The notes beneath the pieces were generated by a model. The model was given only the letters and a program-made list of their open reading frames with translations. It searched no databases and was not told the DNA's origin. A DNA stretch of 64,000 nucleotides, taken from positions 992,001 through 1,056,000 of the forward strand of contig OZ244721.1 in NCBI GenBank assembly GCA_965219235.1, read 5' to 3'. The DNA is from CBDHCC01 sp965219235 (lineage in GTDB: Bacteria; Pseudomonadota; Alphaproteobacteria; Sphingomonadales; Sphingomonadaceae). Below, in pieces: positions 15,550-23,535 of this stretch. A program made the position numbers and the translations under genes. The first letter of the stretch is position 1. Each line of letters starts with the position of its first letter.

Positions 15550-16230
15550 GTGCGGATAGGAATATTGGCGTTTCTCCTGCTCGGCTTGGGGGGCATCACG
15601 CCCGCCAGTGCGGTTCAAAGCGACGGTGTCGACGCGATGTCCGTCGCTGGCGAGCCGCCGGTTGAGCCGGCCGAGTCAGCTTGCGAACTGCACGTCTGGC
15701 CCAGCCCGGGTCTGCGATCCACCTATTACGGCTGGTTCCACGGTGGCATTGTGGACGGTGCCGTCGACGGCCGCGAGGGCTATCCCGCCGTGCCGGCGGA
15801 TCCGATCGACTCAGCCGCTCAGGCGCAACTGCTCGGCTCACTCGACCTGCCTGCCCTGTTCCATCTGCCCGGCCACCGGCTCGTCGTCCACACGCCGACA
15901 TCGCCCGGCGGCGTCACCGGTGCTCCGAATGGGCGCCTCGCCGCCTCTGCCTCGCCCTGCTACGCCGAATTGATCACGCAGGACGTCTTCTTCCAGCAGG
16001 ATGTCATCACCGGCCGCTACCTGAAGACGCTGTTCCGCTTTCGCGATTTCGAAGCCTCGACGGCACCGCAGCGCGTCTTCGGCACCTGGACCCAGACCGG
16101 GCTCGCCGCCTTCCCGTCCCAGCGCGAGGAGGACGCGGTCGCCGCCGAAGCGGAACTGCGCCAGGCGTTTCAGGCGAATGTCACGGCCTTCGCCGCTTAT
16201 CTGCTCAAACCGCGCAAGTCGAAGCGGTGA
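15550..16230 (+). CDS. Exported protein of unknown family (paralogue 1)
   Basis: I do not recognise a named family. The GTG start gives a clear signal peptide of about 21 residues ending PASA, so the protein is probably periplasmic or secreted. The mature part holds CELHVWP (Cys45), a central acidic-hydrophobic segment, and CYAELITQDVFFQQ (Cys137) followed by I-x-GR-x-LKTLFRFRDF. The same blocks occur in the same order in the next gene, so the two are tandem duplicates. The two conserved cysteines may form a disulfide. No enzymatic motif or membrane helix beyond the signal peptide was seen. The gene is 31 bp from its paralogue and probably in one operon with it. Confidence 0.75.
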   Translation: MRIGILAFLLLGLGGITPASAVQSDGVDAMSVAGEPPVEPAESACELHVWPSPGLRSTYYGWFHGGIVDGAVDGREGYPAVPADPIDSAAQAQLLGSLDLPALFHLPGHRLVVHTPTSPGGVTGAPNGRLAASASPCYAELITQDVFFQQDVITGRYLKTLFRFRDFEASTAPQRVFGTWTQTGLAAFPSQREEDAVAAEAELRQAFQANVTAFAAYLLKPRKSKR

Positions 16231-16261
16231 GTGTTTCTCAAGTCAGAACAAGGGGACTACG

Positions 16262-16936
16262 ATGAAGACGATGGGGCTCAAGTTGGCCGCGATCACGGCC
16301 GTTTCCACACTGTCGCTCGGCACGCCGGCGACGGCGCAGACCCAGCCGGCGGCGGCCTGCGAACTCCACATCTGGCCGGCCGAGCGGATGACCGCGATGA
16401 CGACCGGCTGGCTGAGCGGTCTGGGCGCACTGGGAGCCGTGGCCGACGGGGCCGGTCACGCAAAGGGCAACACGGACCGCCGGACGCAGCTGGCGAGCGC
16501 GCTCGACAGTTCCACCCAGCTCGCTCTGCTGCAATCGATCGATCTTCAGAAGGAACTCGCGCTGGCACCGGGCACGGTGATCGTCCGGCATGAAGAGCCG
16601 TTGGAGCGCAAGACCATGAACAGCGTGAAGACCCGCCGGTCCGACTCTGCGGCGAACTGCTACTCCGAGTTGATCGTGGCGGATGTCTTCTATCAGAAGG
16701 CGGCAATCTACGGCCGTTCGTTGAAGACGCTGTTCATGGTGCGCGACTTCGGCGACGACCAGACGATCGACCGGGAGTACAAGGCGTGGGGCGGCAACGG
16801 GCTGAAGCTGTTCCCGCCCAAGGAGGGCGAGGATGCGCTCCCGGCGATCGACGAGCTGCAAACCGTCTTCAAGGCGAACTTCACCGAATATGCCGCCAAC
16901 GCCCGCCGCAATCGCGGAGCGACCGCAGCCCGGTAA
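16262..16936 (+). CDS. Exported protein of unknown family (paralogue 2)
   Basis: This is the tandem paralogue of the preceding gene. The ATG at 16262 follows an AAGGGG ribosome site and yields 224 residues with a signal peptide ending PATA. The shared blocks are CELHIWP (Cys33), a GW pair, S-I-D-L, CYSELIVADVFYQ (Cys133), GRSLKTLFMVRDF, and FP-x-x-E-x-E-DA before a C-terminal helix with EL-x-x-x-F-x-AN. The sequences have diverged well beyond recent duplication. Function is unknown; the pair looks like small periplasmic or cell-surface proteins. Confidence 0.78.
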   Translation: MKTMGLKLAAITAVSTLSLGTPATAQTQPAAACELHIWPAERMTAMTTGWLSGLGALGAVADGAGHAKGNTDRRTQLASALDSSTQLALLQSIDLQKELALAPGTVIVRHEEPLERKTMNSVKTRRSDSAANCYSELIVADVFYQKAAIYGRSLKTLFMVRDFGDDQTIDREYKAWGGNGLKLFPPKEGEDALPAIDELQTVFKANFTEYAANARRNRGATAAR

Positions 16937-17111
16937 ACCAACAAGCGCGGTGAGCGCCCGCCCCCACCTCGCTTCGTGGCACTGTTGGCGAGACGGGTTG
17001 TTGCGCAGGGTCCGCCGTTTGGTTTCGCGACGCCCGTGCCAAAGCGGCGGGTGGCAGCGTCGGCGGAGCGGTCGGGTTCCACCCCCGACCGTCCCCCGCT
17101 AAGTCCGCCCC

Positions 17112-18548
17112 ATGCAGACTGGCACGCTCATCTCCCTCGCCCTCTATTTTCTCCTGATGCTCGCCATCGGCCTCTACGCATACCGCAAGTCCACCAGTAC
17201 GGTCGGCGAATACATGCTGGGCGGGCGCAGCCTCGGCCCGGCGGTCACGGCGCTCTCGGCCGGGGCGAGCGACATGAGCGGGTGGCTTCTGCTCGGTCTG
17301 CCGGGAGCCGCGTTTGCCACCGGGCTGCCCGCCGCCTGGATCGGCATCGGACTGTTCGTCGGCGCGCTGGGCAACTGGATCGTCGTGGCCCCGCGCCTGC
17401 GGGTGCAGACCGAGGAACTGGGCGACGCGCTCACCATCCCGGACTGGCTGTCCAAGCGCTTTCCGGAGCGCGGCACGGCGCTGCGCCTCACCTCCGCGCT
17501 GGTCATCGTCGTGTTCTTCACCCTCTACACCTCCGCCGGGCTGGTGGCGGGCGGCAAGCTGTTCGACACGGCGCTGGGCGGGTCCTACGCCACCGGCCTC
17601 TGGGTCACCGCCGGAGTGGTCGTCGCCTACACCCTGTTCGGCGGCTTCCTGGCGGTCAGCCTCACCGACTTCGTGCAGGGCTGCATCATGATGGTGGCGC
17701 TGGTCATCGTGCCGGTCGTGGCGCTTGGCGACGCGGGCGGGTGGGAGCGCACGGTGGGCGCGGTGCGGAGCGTCGACCCCGCCTTCCTGTCGCTGTTCGC
17801 CGGAGCCACCACGCTGGGCGTGATCTCCTCGCTTGGCTGGGGGCTGGGCTATTTCGGGCAGCCGCACATCATCGTGCGCTTCATGGCGATCCGATCGGTG
17901 AAGGACGTGCCCACCGCGCGTACCATCGGCATGAGCTGGATGGGCGTGTCGCTGCTGGGCTCGCTCGGCGTCGGGCTGGCGGGGCTGGCCTATGCGAGCG
18001 AGACCGGGATGCGTGTGGACGATCCGGAGACGATCTTCATCCTGCTGTCCGAACTGCTCTTCCACCCGCTCGTCACCGGCTTCCTGTTCGCGGCGATCCT
18101 GGCGGCGATCATGTCCACCATCTCCTCGCAGCTTTTGGTGAGTTCGTCGTCGCTGACGGAGGACGCCTACCGCCTGCTCCTGCGGCGAGAGGCGGGGCAG
18201 GGCGAGCTGGTGCTGGTCGGACGGCTCGCCGTGCTGGCGGTGGCGCTGGTGGCGCTGGTCTTCGCACTCAGCCCGGACAACAGCGTGCTGGGGCTGGTGG
18301 CGAACGCCTGGGCGGGCTTCGGCGCGGCGTTCGGGCCGGTGGTGCTGCTGGCGCTGACCAGCCGCCGCGTGACGGGAGCGGGCGCGCTCGCCGGGCTGCT
18401 GGTGGGCGCGGGCACGGTGATCGCCTGGATCGCGGCCGGACTGGACGGCGAGCTGTATGCCCTGGTGCCGGGCTTCGGCGCCGGGCTGGCGGCCGCGCTG
18501 GCGGTGAGTGCGGCGACGGGGCGGGAGGCGGAGGTGGTGCGCGTTTAG
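17112..18548 (+). CDS. putP: Sodium/proline symporter-type transporter (SSS family)
   Basis: An inner-membrane solute:sodium symporter with about 13 predicted helices over 478 residues, the normal length. Family blocks include GGRSLGPAVTALSAGASDMSGWLLLGLPG at the sodium site, the GYFGQPHIIVRFMAIRS loop and ISSQLLVSSSSLTEDAYR. These fit PutP (Na+/proline) better than other SSS members, but substrate cannot be proved from sequence and no putA is near. The 175-bp spacer before it shows only a short GGTCGGG/CCCGACC hairpin at 17070-17090. A REP-like doublet follows the gene. Confidence 0.88.
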   Translation: MQTGTLISLALYFLLMLAIGLYAYRKSTSTVGEYMLGGRSLGPAVTALSAGASDMSGWLLLGLPGAAFATGLPAAWIGIGLFVGALGNWIVVAPRLRVQTEELGDALTIPDWLSKRFPERGTALRLTSALVIVVFFTLYTSAGLVAGGKLFDTALGGSYATGLWVTAGVVVAYTLFGGFLAVSLTDFVQGCIMMVALVIVPVVALGDAGGWERTVGAVRSVDPAFLSLFAGATTLGVISSLGWGLGYFGQPHIIVRFMAIRSVKDVPTARTIGMSWMGVSLLGSLGVGLAGLAYASETGMRVDDPETIFILLSELLFHPLVTGFLFAAILAAIMSTISSQLLVSSSSLTEDAYRLLLRREAGQGELVLVGRLAVLAVALVALVFALSPDNSVLGLVANAWAGFGAAFGPVVLLALTSRRVTGAGALAGLLVGAGTVIAWIAAGLDGELYALVPGFGAGLAAALAVSAATGREAEVVRV

Positions 18549-18572
18549 CTCACCCGTGCTCCTGCATGGGTC

Positions 18573-18672
18573 CCGTGCTCCTGCGAAAGCAGGAGCCCAT
18601 TCCCGCTCTCCACCAAAGAAGGCCGTCGCCCGGTCGCACCCGCAATAGGCTCCTGCCTTCGCAGGAGCACGG
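18573..18672. repeat. REP-like inverted hairpin doublet after putP
   Basis: Two hairpins of the form GCTCCTGC-n4-GCAGGAGC are arranged head to head at 18573-18598 and 18647-18672; the second is close to the reverse complement of the first over 26 bases. A partial third copy starts at 18553. This is the typical architecture of an intergenic REP/BIME element. Confidence 0.75.
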
Positions 18673-18750
18673 TTCGCACGGCCGGAGCCGACACGAACTC
18701 GGAACCCACCCTCCTCCCGGCGGGTTCACACTCCAAAGGAGACCCCCACC

Positions 18751-18996
18751 ATGACCGAAGAAAACCGCCGCACCGAAACCGCCCGCCAGAACGACGACAG
18801 CGAGATGATCGACGCCATCGTGGACGCGCCGTCCAAGGTCGGCCGCTCCGGCGGCAACCTCCAGACCGACGTCGCCACCCAGGCCGCGCTGGAGCGCGTG
18901 TCGGACCCCGACGCCATGGAAGGTGTCACCGCCGAGGACGACCGTGCGCACGGGCAGGCCTATCCGCCGCAGGGTGGAGGTGCTCGGGAGGGGTAA
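18751..18996 (+). CDS. Small acidic protein of unknown function
   Basis: The 81-residue frame has a strong AAAGGAG ribosome site nine bases before the ATG and normal codon use, so it is probably real. The product is very hydrophilic and acidic, without signal peptide, membrane segment or cysteine. The stretch VGRSGGNLQTDVATQAALERV looks like the kind of short conserved motif found in small sphingomonad proteins, but I cannot name a family. It stands alone after putP and a repeat doublet. Confidence 0.65.
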   Translation: MTEENRRTETARQNDDSEMIDAIVDAPSKVGRSGGNLQTDVATQAALERVSDPDAMEGVTAEDDRAHGQAYPPQGGGAREG

Positions 18997-19024
18997 GGCT
19001 CGGCTTCTTCAGGTGGGATGCCGC

Positions 19025-19660
19025 TCAAGAATGATATTGCGGTCCGCAACCAGAACGCCATCGTTGTCTGTTTCCAGTTCGACGATGCCGTTCCCACCCC
19101 ATGTTCATCATGCTTGCCCGATATTCCGGAGTGACGCCGAACTCTCCGGCAAACACGATGTCGTCAATCCAGTAAGGAGGCTTGCCGGGCTCCAGAACCG
19201 TGAAATGAATATGCGCGGGCAAGTCTGCATTTGGATATGGCGCAGGCTTGATGGTGTCGAACTGGTAGCGGCCGTCTGCGCCCGTTTTAACCCATCCGCG
19301 TAAGCGACCGTGACGTCGGCTCGCCTCCGTCATTGTAGCGCCATTGGCGTAGAGTCCTTCCGCGTTGGTCTGATAGGCATAGATGACGACACCGGCAGCC
19401 GGGGTCTTGCCGTCAATCCGATAGACACGTCCTTCCAGTCGCAACCGCTGTCCTTGGTCCACACCCGGTCCTATGGTGGCATGGCTCCGAAGCTCGGCAG
19501 GGTTGCGCTCCAAGGCACCTTCGCAGCCTTCACATTGATAAAGGTCTGACCGTACTTGAACTGAGTCGCGTGTTTTGTAGGCCGCTTTGGCTTGGCGCTC
19601 TGAAGCTTTGCAGCCAAGCGCCAAAAAAAACGCACCTGCGATGAAGTTGCGCCGATCCAT
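19025..19660 (-). CDS. Intradiol dioxygenase-like exported protein, frameshifted near its C-terminus
   Basis: The product starts with MDRRNFIAGAFFLALGC, a signal peptide with a lipobox-like end, then an intradiol ring-cleavage dioxygenase fold: AYQTNAEGLY, RRHGRLRGWVKTGADGRYQFDTIKPAPYP and PAHIHF supply the Tyr/His iron ligands. The C-terminus is broken: after MMNM the frame runs on for 20 unrelated residues. If one G is removed from the GGGG run (19097-19100 on the plus strand) the frame continues as GGNGIVEL...ADRNIIL and ends at TGA 19009-19011, which is the normal family ending. The gene is less GC-rich than its neighbours (35 of 60 at 19141-19200). Substrate is unknown. Confidence 0.8.
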   Translation of the reverse strand: MDRRNFIAGAFFLALGCKASERQAKAAYKTRDSVQVRSDLYQCEGCEGALERNPAELRSHATIGPGVDQGQRLRLEGRVYRIDGKTPAAGVVIYAYQTNAEGLYANGATMTEASRRHGRLRGWVKTGADGRYQFDTIKPAPYPNADLPAHIHFTVLEPGKPPYWIDDIVFAGEFGVTPEYRASMMNMGWERHRRTGNRQRWRSGCGPQYHS

Positions 19661-19712
19661 CAGTGACAGGTAGCAGAGAAGAAGAGATTGGCAAAAATGC
19701 TAGAGCTAGCCC

Positions 19713-21197
19713 TCACTCCAACTCCCGCCGCAACACCTCGTTGACCACCGCCGGGTTCGCTTTCCCGCCCATCGCCTTCATCACCTGGCCCACGAAGAAC
19801 CCGAACAGCTTGTCCTTGCCGCCGCGATAGTCGGCCAGCTTGTCCGGGTTGGCCGCAATGACCTCGCGCGCCGCCGCCTCGATCGCGCCTGCGTCGCTGG
19901 TCTGCTTCAGCCCGCGCGCCTCCACGATCGCCTCAGCGCCCTCGCCCGTCTCCAGCATCGCCTCGAACACCGGCTTGGCGATGGAGCCGCTGATCGTGCC
20001 GTCGGCGACCAGCGCGAGCAGTTCGGCCGCGCGTTCGGGTGAAACGGGGCTGTCGGCGATCTCCACGCCCAGACGGTTGAGCGCCCCGAACAGCTCGCCC
20101 GTGACCCAGTTGGCGGCGGGCGTTGCGACCTCGGCGACCCCCCTGCCCTGCAGCCGCGCGCTCTCCGCCAGCAGCGCCTCGAACCAGCGCGCGGTGTCCG
20201 CCTCCGCCGTCAGCACGCCCGCCTGATAGGGGCTCAGCCCCAACTCGCCCTCGTAGCGCGCCCGCTTGGCCGCCGGCAGTTCGGGCAGGCTCGCGCGCGC
20301 CGCCTCTACGAACGCCTCGGTCAGCTCCAGCGGCAACAGGTCGGGGTCGGGGAAGTAGCGATAGTCGTGCGCGTCCTCCTTCGACCGCATCGACCGCGTC
20401 TCGCCGCGATCGGGGTCGAACAGGCGCGTCTCCTGCATCACCGTGCCGCCGCCCTCGATCAGCGCCACCTGGCGCGTCGCCTCATGCTCGACCACGGCGG
20501 CGACGAAGCGCATCGAGTTGACGTTCTTCGTCTCCGTGCGCGTGCCCAGATCGCCGCCGGCCCGGCGCACCGACACGTTCACGTCGGCGCGCATCGACCC
20601 CTTCTCCATGTCGCCGTCGCACGAGCCCACAAAGCGCAACACGGAGCGCAGCGTGCGCAGGTAGGCGGCCGCCTGGGCGGGCGAGCGCAGGTCGGGGCAG
20701 CTGACGATCTCCATCAGCGCCACGCCGGAGCGGTTGAGGTCCACCATCGAGCGGGTCGGGTCGGCGTCGTGGATCAGCTTGCCCGCATCCTGTTCGACAT
20801 GGATGCGCTCGATGCCCACCGCGATAGTCTCGGCGTCGTCCACCTCGACGGTGACTGAACCTTCGCCCACAAGTGGATGATACAGCTGACTGATCTGATA
20901 ACCCTTGGGCAGATCGGCGTAGAAGTAGTTCTTGCGGTCGAACCGGCTCCAGCGGTTGATGGCGCAGTCGAGCGCCAGGCCGGTGCGGACCGCCTGCCGG
21001 ATGCACTCGGCGTTGGGCACGGGCAGCATTCCCGGCATGGCGGCGTCCACCAGGCTCACCTGCGTGTTCGGCTCCGCCCCGAACTCGGTCGACGCGCCGG
21101 AGAACAGCTTGGAGGCGGAGGTGACCTGGGCGTGGACCTCCAGCCCAACGACCACCTCCCACTCGCCGGTGGAGCCCTGGATGCGGTAGTCAGTCAT
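19713..21197 (-). CDS. gatB: Aspartyl/glutamyl-tRNA amidotransferase subunit B
   Basis: GatB binds mischarged Glu-tRNA-Gln or Asp-tRNA-Asn and phosphorylates the acid so that ammonia from GatA can amidate it. The N-terminal EVVVGLEVHAQV, the FDRKNYFYADLPKGYQISQ block, MEIVSCPDLRSP and the DADPTRS segment are diagnostic, and the C-terminal YqeY-like domain (DKLFGFFVGQVMKAMGGKANPAVVNEVLRREL) is complete at 494 residues. Its ATG overlaps by 8 bp the stop of a small AT-rich gene that separates it from gatA. Confidence 0.97.
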   Translation of the reverse strand: MTDYRIQGSTGEWEVVVGLEVHAQVTSASKLFSGASTEFGAEPNTQVSLVDAAMPGMLPVPNAECIRQAVRTGLALDCAINRWSRFDRKNYFYADLPKGYQISQLYHPLVGEGSVTVEVDDAETIAVGIERIHVEQDAGKLIHDADPTRSMVDLNRSGVALMEIVSCPDLRSPAQAAAYLRTLRSVLRFVGSCDGDMEKGSMRADVNVSVRRAGGDLGTRTETKNVNSMRFVAAVVEHEATRQVALIEGGGTVMQETRLFDPDRGETRSMRSKEDAHDYRYFPDPDLLPLELTEAFVEAARASLPELPAAKRARYEGELGLSPYQAGVLTAEADTARWFEALLAESARLQGRGVAEVATPAANWVTGELFGALNRLGVEIADSPVSPERAAELLALVADGTISGSIAKPVFEAMLETGEGAEAIVEARGLKQTSDAGAIEAAAREVIAANPDKLADYRGGKDKLFGFFVGQVMKAMGGKANPAVVNEVLRRELE

Positions 21198-21603
21198 CCC
21201 GGGCTCTTTTCATCAGCTCAGACACTTCGAACGCGCCTACTTGAGTTACTATAAGGAAGAACCAGGCAGCATAGATTGTCCGAAAGATCGGCACATCTAA
21301 TCCTAAATTTCTTGCAGCGGCAAAGCTGATCCACACACTAATAAGTGAAAAACCAAGAAATAACGCCGCCAACTTTTTGTTTCCAAAAAACCAGCGGTTC
21401 CCAAACGTCACAATCTGCTGTGATGCGAACGCAGTCAGCACAATAAGCATAAACAAGTCTAGCGCATCACCCCGCGTCAATCCGCTTCTTGATATTGAAA
21501 GACCGAGATAACCTCCAAGAATGCCGCCCGCGACAAGGTTGATGCTATCCCTGCTTTGTTGCCAAATCTCCTCAGTGGACGGATATCCGGCGCTCACCAC
21601 CAC
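21190..21603 (-). CDS. Orphan AT-rich membrane protein inserted between gatA and gatB
   Basis: I do not recognise a family. The 137-residue product has about four hydrophobic segments (around residues 23-37, 47-65, 79-97 and 107-124), so it is probably an inner-membrane protein. The gene is far less GC-rich than its neighbours (23 G+C of 60 at 21301-21360), suggesting transfer. It nevertheless overlaps gatA by 10 bp at its start and gatB by 8 bp at its end, so it is translated as part of the gat operon. Known gatCAB operons do not carry such a gene as far as I recall. Confidence 0.75.
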   Translation of the reverse strand: MVVSAGYPSTEEIWQQSRDSINLVAGGILGGYLGLSISRSGLTRGDALDLFMLIVLTAFASQQIVTFGNRWFFGNKKLAALFLGFSLISVWISFAAARNLGLDVPIFRTIYAAWFFLIVTQVGAFEVSELMKRARDD

Positions 21604-23078
21604 GCCTCCGCCCGTGCCGTGAAGCCCGCCCGCTGCTCAATCGCCAACCCCGCGTTCAGCACCCCCTGCTCGTCCAGCGCGCGGCCGATGATCTGGAGGC
21701 CAAGCGGCAGGCCGTGCTCGTTCAGGCCACCCGGCACGCTCATCGCGGGCAGGCCGGCGAGCGAGGCGGGGACGGCGAACACGTCGTTCAGGTACATCGC
21801 CAGCGGATCGGCCGTCTTGTCGCCCAGCGCGAAGGCGGCGGTGGGACAGGTCGGCGCGAGGATGACGTCGCAGCTCTCAAAGGCGCGGTCGAAGTCGCGC
21901 GCGATCAGCGTCCGCACCTTCTGCGCCTGTGTGTAGTAGGCATCGTAGAACCCGGCCGACAGCACGTAGGTGCCGATCATGATGCGGCGCTTGACCTCCG
22001 GCCCGAAGCCCGCTGCGCGCGTCGCGGCGTACATGTCCTGCAGCCCGGCGCCGTCGGGCAGCTCGCGTAGGCCGTAGCGCACGCCGTCATAGCGCGCGAG
22101 GTTGGACGACGCCTCGGCCGGCGCGATGATGTAATAGGCGGGCAGCGCGTACTTCGTGTGCGGCAGCGACACCTCGATCACCTCCGCGCCCGCGTCGCGC
22201 AGCCAGTCCGCGCCCCGGTCCCACAGCGACAGGATGGCGGCGTCGGTGCCGTCCCTCCGGTACTCGCGCGGCAGGCCGACGCGCTTGCCGGTCAAGTCGG
22301 CATTCAGGCCACGCTCCCACGCGGGCACCGGCAGATCGAGCGAGGTGGCGTCGCGCGGGTCGAAGCCCGCCATCGCCTCCAGCATCGCCGCGCAGTCGGC
22401 CACGTCACGCGCCATCGGCCCGGCCTGATCGAGCGACGAGGCGAAGGCGACGGTGCCCCAGCGCGAGCAGCGGCCGTAGGTCGGCTTGATCCCCGCGATG
22501 CCGGTGAAAGCGGCCGGCTGGCGGATCGAGCCGCCGGTGTCGGTGCCGGTCGCCGCCGGGCACAGCCGCGCCGCCACCGCCGCCGAACTGCCCCCGCTCG
22601 AGCCCCCAGGCGCGAGAGGGGCGTTGCCGCCGTCGCTCCGCCGCCAGGGCGAGACGACCGGGCCGAAGGCGGAGGTCTCGTTGGACGAGCCCATCGCGAA
22701 CTGGTCCATGTTGAGCTTGCCCAGCATCCCGCAGCCCGCGCGCCACAAATTCGCGCTGACGGCGGACTCGTAGGGCGGCACGAACCCGCCCAGGATGTCG
22801 CTCGCCGCCGTGGTCGCGACACCCTCGGTCGCGAACAGGTCCTTCATGCCGATCGGCACGCCGGCGAGCGGGGGCAGCGCTTCTCCCCTGCCCTTCGCGG
22901 CGTCCACCGCGCGGGCGGCGGCGAGCGCGTGGTCGGGGGTTTTGACCAGGAAGGCGTTCAGGCTGTCGGCGGAGTCCACGGCGGCGTTGAAGGCGGTGGC
23001 GATCTCCAAGGCTGAGAAGGAGCCCTCGCGCACGCCGTCGCGGATGGCGGTGACGGTCAGGTCGATCAGCGTTGTCAC
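21594..23078 (-). CDS. gatA: Aspartyl/glutamyl-tRNA amidotransferase subunit A
   Basis: The glutaminase subunit of GatCAB, an amidase-signature enzyme that releases ammonia for transamidation. The catalytic Lys is in GMKDLF, and the cis-Ser/Ser pair is in PGGSSGGSSAAVAA; the domain continues with TDTGGSIRQPAAFTGI and LAPTCPTAAF. The start is GTG at 23078, giving 494 residues, the normal length. gatC lies 133 bp upstream, separated by a REP-like doublet; a small AT-rich gene overlaps its 3' end. Confidence 0.96.
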   Translation of the reverse strand: MTTLIDLTVTAIRDGVREGSFSALEIATAFNAAVDSADSLNAFLVKTPDHALAAARAVDAAKGRGEALPPLAGVPIGMKDLFATEGVATTAASDILGGFVPPYESAVSANLWRAGCGMLGKLNMDQFAMGSSNETSAFGPVVSPWRRSDGGNAPLAPGGSSGGSSAAVAARLCPAATGTDTGGSIRQPAAFTGIAGIKPTYGRCSRWGTVAFASSLDQAGPMARDVADCAAMLEAMAGFDPRDATSLDLPVPAWERGLNADLTGKRVGLPREYRRDGTDAAILSLWDRGADWLRDAGAEVIEVSLPHTKYALPAYYIIAPAEASSNLARYDGVRYGLRELPDGAGLQDMYAATRAAGFGPEVKRRIMIGTYVLSAGFYDAYYTQAQKVRTLIARDFDRAFESCDVILAPTCPTAAFALGDKTADPLAMYLNDVFAVPASLAGLPAMSVPGGLNEHGLPLGLQIIGRALDEQGVLNAGLAIEQRAGFTARAEAWW

Positions 23079-23093
23079 GGCGTCGCTCCTCCA

Positions 23094-23192
23094 TGTGCCC
23101 CCGCGCAGGCGGGGATCCAGGCCCGGCGGAGCCCATGTGGGTACGCATCGGAGGGCATACGGCCGCTGGACCCCCGCATGCGCGGGGGCACA
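23094..23192. repeat. REP-like inverted doublet between gatC and gatA
   Basis: Two near-identical 27-bp hairpin units (23094-23120 and 23166-23192) face each other, each of the form GTGCCCCCGC-n-GCGGGG; one is the reverse complement of the other with two or three mismatches. They fill most of the 133-bp gap between two co-transcribed genes, so transcription of the operon must pass through them. Confidence 0.75.
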
Positions 23193-23211
23193 TTGCCACG
23201 ACCGACGGCCC

Positions 23212-23499
23212 TCACTCGATCACCTTGGGCACGGTGAAGAAGCCGCCCGTGGCATCCGGCGCATTGGCCAGCACCTTGTCGCGCACCCCGCCGTCGGTGA
23301 CCACATCGTCGCGCAGCCGCAGCGTGTTCGGGATCACCGCCGTCATGGGTTCGACGCCGGCGCAGTCCACTTCGCCCAGCTGCTCGACCCAGTCGAGGAT
23401 GCCGTTCAGCTCGGGCACGAACGCCGCCGCCTCCTCGTCTGTGACGGCGATGCGGGCAAGCGCGGCGATGCGGCGCACGGTGGGCAGGTCGACGGACAT
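23212..23499 (-). CDS. gatC: Aspartyl/glutamyl-tRNA amidotransferase subunit C
   Basis: A small clamp-like subunit that holds GatA and GatB together. The ATG at 23499 gives 95 residues starting MSVDLPTVRRIAALARI, the family's conserved first helix; a TTG four codons upstream is less likely. The central helix has the GILDWVEQLGEVD motif and the C-terminal strand has TGGFFTVPKVIE. It heads the gat operon, after a 36-bp gap from a DUF4153 gene, and a repeat doublet follows it. Confidence 0.95.
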   Translation of the reverse strand: MSVDLPTVRRIAALARIAVTDEEAAAFVPELNGILDWVEQLGEVDCAGVEPMTAVIPNTLRLRDDVVTDGGVRDKVLANAPDATGGFFTVPKVIE

Positions 23500-23535
23500 G
23501 GCGACTTTCAAGGAACGGCGGACTGGCGGCGGGTA

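Noticed and set aside
18549..18750. Regular hairpin units as a possible CRISPR array
   Set aside because: Units are paired in inverted orientation, without constant spacers, direct repeats of uniform length or cas genes.
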